In this document: positions 45,281 through 46,517 of the stretch, one piece after another
Numbering within the stretch: the stretch's first letter is position 1
How the letters are laid out: each line of letters starts with the position of its first letter
NCBI GenBank assembly: GCA_002698965.1
Contig: PAAT01000171.1
Coordinates: forward strand, 1-46,517
Direction of reading: 5' to 3'
DNA: 46,517 bases
From: Rhodopirellula sp.
GTDB taxonomy: Bacteria > Planctomycetota > Planctomycetia > Pirellulales > Pirellulaceae
Position numbers and translations under genes: made by a program
The notes under the pieces: generated by a model
The model's input: only the letters and a program-made list of their open reading frames with translations
What the model was told of the DNA's origin: nothing
The model's database searches: none

Positions 45281-45308
45281 TTGACATCCGGCCGATAATC
45301 TGAATAAT
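45281..45308 (+). promoter_or_regulatory. Promoter of the sigma-factor gene
   Basis: A perfect TTGACA (45281-45286) and AATAAT (45303-45308, five of six matches) are separated by 16 nt and lie between the two operator copies. Transcription would start near 45315, inside reach of the downstream operator. It looks like a housekeeping sigma promoter kept off by a repressor. Confidence 0.65.
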
Positions 45309-45319
45309 GATGACTGAAG

Positions 45320-45337
45320 AGAACGTTTTGAACGTTT
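45320..45337 (+). promoter_or_regulatory. Tandem operator copy 2 (AGAACGTTT-TGAACGTTT)
   Basis: The same tandem pair, with one mismatch in the first base, lies at 45320-45328 and 45329-45337, downstream of the -10. Its start is 63 bp from copy 1, six turns of B-DNA at 10.5 bp per turn. Binding here would block the start site or early transcript. Confidence 0.6.
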
Positions 45338-45371
45338 GTGGTCAAGTCAATTTAGTTGTTTGGTGAGTGTT

Positions 45372-46286
45372 ATGGCGACTTTAGTTAGAGAGAAGTTAGA
45401 TTCTTCCCGGTCCGATCAGTGTCTTGATACTGGTGTCAGTATTAGTCAGGAGTTTCTGCAGCAGGCCGATGCGGTAAGCCTCTCGGGCAATTGTTCTTCA
45501 ATTCCCCTTTTATCGGAGGTCCTAAGCTTCTTTGTGACGTCTGAGATTGGTCTTGCCTACTCTTCTCCGGAAGCAATTGGATCCGCCCCCGCTCATATTC
45601 AGAGGCTATGCGAGTATAAACTCCTGTCTCCTGAGATGGAGCGGACGTATTTCGAGCAGTTGGCTTACTGTCTCTATTACGGGCGAGAGCTTGTCGGTCA
45701 ATCTGGGATGGAACGTGAATTAGAGAGTTTGAGTTCCCAGTATATGACTTTGCTAGAAGTTTTGACACGTTCTAACACTCGCATGATTCTTTCAATCATT
45801 AAGCCTTTCGTTCGGCAGGGCTGGGATTTCGATGAACTTCTCAGTTTGGGTACGGAGTCGCTCTTGGAAAGCGTTCACAAATTCGACGTGTTTCTGGGGT
45901 ATAGATTTTCTACATATTTTCATACGGTTTTCAAGCGTAGAGTTTATCGCTACATGGATACGGAGAAGACTCGGAATCAACGGTATGTTAGGTACGAGCA
46001 TTTTGATTCTTGTGAGCAGGAAGGTTCTTCACGAGTGGCAAGCCCGGATCTGGTTTGTGGTGCCATAGATAGCCTTTTGTCTCTTCTTGACGATCGGGAA
46101 AGCTACATCATCGAAAGGCGGTTTGGGATTAATAGACAGGATAAGCTTTCGTTAAAGCAACTTGCCGATCAGATGGAGATTTCCAAAGAGCGTGTCAGGC
46201 AACTTGAGCAGCGAGCTTTGAAGAAGCTAAGTAAGCAAGCAGCCTCGATGAACTTGCAAGATGACATGATGTTCGCATTGGCGTAA
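45372..46286 (+). CDS. Sigma-70 family RNA polymerase sigma factor without an obvious region 3
   Basis: From the ATG at 45372 (GGTGAG 4 nt upstream) the protein has 304 residues; the frame extends to a TTG at 45336 inside operator 2, which I reject. An N-terminal unique part (1-75) precedes a region 1.2-like stretch (about 83-110). Region 2 (about 130-200) carries ESLLESVHKFDVFLGYRFST, and region 4 (about 235-290) has the helix-turn-helix LKQLADQMEISKERVRQLEQ. The linker is too short for region 3. The region 1.2 and the region 4 resemble SigA-like factors more than ECF factors. It is divergent from the MerR-type regulator. Confidence 0.88.
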   Translation: MATLVREKLDSSRSDQCLDTGVSISQEFLQQADAVSLSGNCSSIPLLSEVLSFFVTSEIGLAYSSPEAIGSAPAHIQRLCEYKLLSPEMERTYFEQLAYCLYYGRELVGQSGMERELESLSSQYMTLLEVLTRSNTRMILSIIKPFVRQGWDFDELLSLGTESLLESVHKFDVFLGYRFSTYFHTVFKRRVYRYMDTEKTRNQRYVRYEHFDSCEQEGSSRVASPDLVCGAIDSLLSLLDDRESYIIERRFGINRQDKLSLKQLADQMEISKERVRQLEQRALKKLSKQAASMNLQDDMMFALA

Positions 46287-46292
46287 GAGGAA

Positions 46293-46517
46293 ATGGTAAA
46301 GTACTTTAAAGTTGCCTCTCAATTTAGCTGCTCTCAAACGTATCTCTTCGATTGGCACGAACAACCCGGAGCATTTCAAAGGTTGGTTCCACCCTGGAAA
46401 TCCGTCAGAGTAGTCGAATCAGACTATAGGATTACCAATGGGAGTAGAACGGTTTTTTCGATCGGTATCGGACCAATCAGGGCGAAGTGGGAGGCTATTC
46501 ATCAGGGGTACCAGCAT
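46293..46517 (+). CDS. SRPBCC-domain protein, probably the N-terminus of a TIGR01777-type epimerase (truncated by window end)
   Basis: The ATG at 46293 opens a frame of 75 codons to the window edge. AGAGG overlaps the sigma-gene stop and lies 2 nt before the ATG, so the two genes are coupled. The sequence FDWHEQPGAFQRLVPPWKSV, then GPIRAKWEAIHQGY, matches the SRPBCC lipid-binding domain found at the N-terminus of some NAD-dependent TIGR01777 epimerases that cluster with LitR-type regulators. The epimerase part would lie outside the window, so that half of the call is inference. Confidence 0.72.
   Translation, partial: MVKYFKVASQFSCSQTYLFDWHEQPGAFQRLVPPWKSVRVVESDYRITNGSRTVFSIGIGPIRAKWEAIHQGYQH

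Noticed and set aside
45336..45371. Upstream TTG start for the sigma factor
   Set aside because: The TTG lies inside operator copy 2, and the ATG at 45372 has a better ribosome binding site.

Overview
The window most likely comes from a member of the Planctomycetota. This is inferred from the mix of genes and not from any marker gene. It has a very large TatC with a long insertion, paired beta-barrel porins of the BBP2 type, a secreted PQQ-type propeller, a small lipoprotein-like protein, long intergenic gaps, patchy Shine-Dalgarno sites, and housekeeping genes in an order unlike Proteobacteria or Firmicutes. GC content looks moderate. I do not name a genus. I saw no tRNA, rRNA, CRISPR array, insertion sequence or prophage.

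Layout. Positions 1-1379 (-): most of nusA, with an 18-bp coding tandem repeat running off the left edge. 1899-7177 (-): fatty-acid synthesis block rpmF, fabD, fabG, acpP, fabF and a second, active-site-defective KAS. 7441-9845: ruvB (-) diverging from ruvC-ruvA (+). 9855-18335 (-): a long run made of a small unknown protein, an EboB-like hydrolase, a three-gene ABC exporter, an EboC-like UbiA prenyltransferase, an EboF-like phosphatase-fold protein, ispF and cysS. 18489-20003 (-): membrane-anchored coiled-coil protein. 20469-26860 (+): polA, then coaE-rho-ribH-nusB, converging on ftsY (-). 28398-33496 (+): two porins, then a nitrogen module of amtB, with a near-perfect sigma-54 promoter, and glnB, whose PII protein lacks Tyr51. 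33554-39014: small lipoprotein-like protein (-), giant tatC, rluB, a pyrK-like gene, and a PQQ propeller (-). 39145-46517: a lipid-modification and regulation island.

The last region is the most interesting. Five tightly packed genes (flavin oxidoreductase, DUF1365, CFA-type methyltransferase, DUF1295, second CFA-type methyltransferase) look like a machine that modifies membrane fatty acyl chains. They face a MerR-type regulator with a B12-binding-like fold (LitR/CarH architecture) in which the cobalt-ligating histidine is replaced by tyrosine. Divergent from the regulator is a sigma-70-family factor followed by a SRPBCC protein that leaves the window. The divergent promoter carries two copies of a tandem TGAACGTTT element, exactly 63 bp apart, flanking a good -35/-10 pair. 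Similar gene sets in Proteobacteria are linked to light or singlet-oxygen responses. Here the sensor seems to have lost the classical B12 chemistry, and the sigma factor is not an ordinary ECF type.

Other items of note are a chain-length-factor-like KAS partner in a primary fatty-acid operon, an ebo-type gene set fused in context to an ABC exporter and ispF, and structured RNA segments around amtB.
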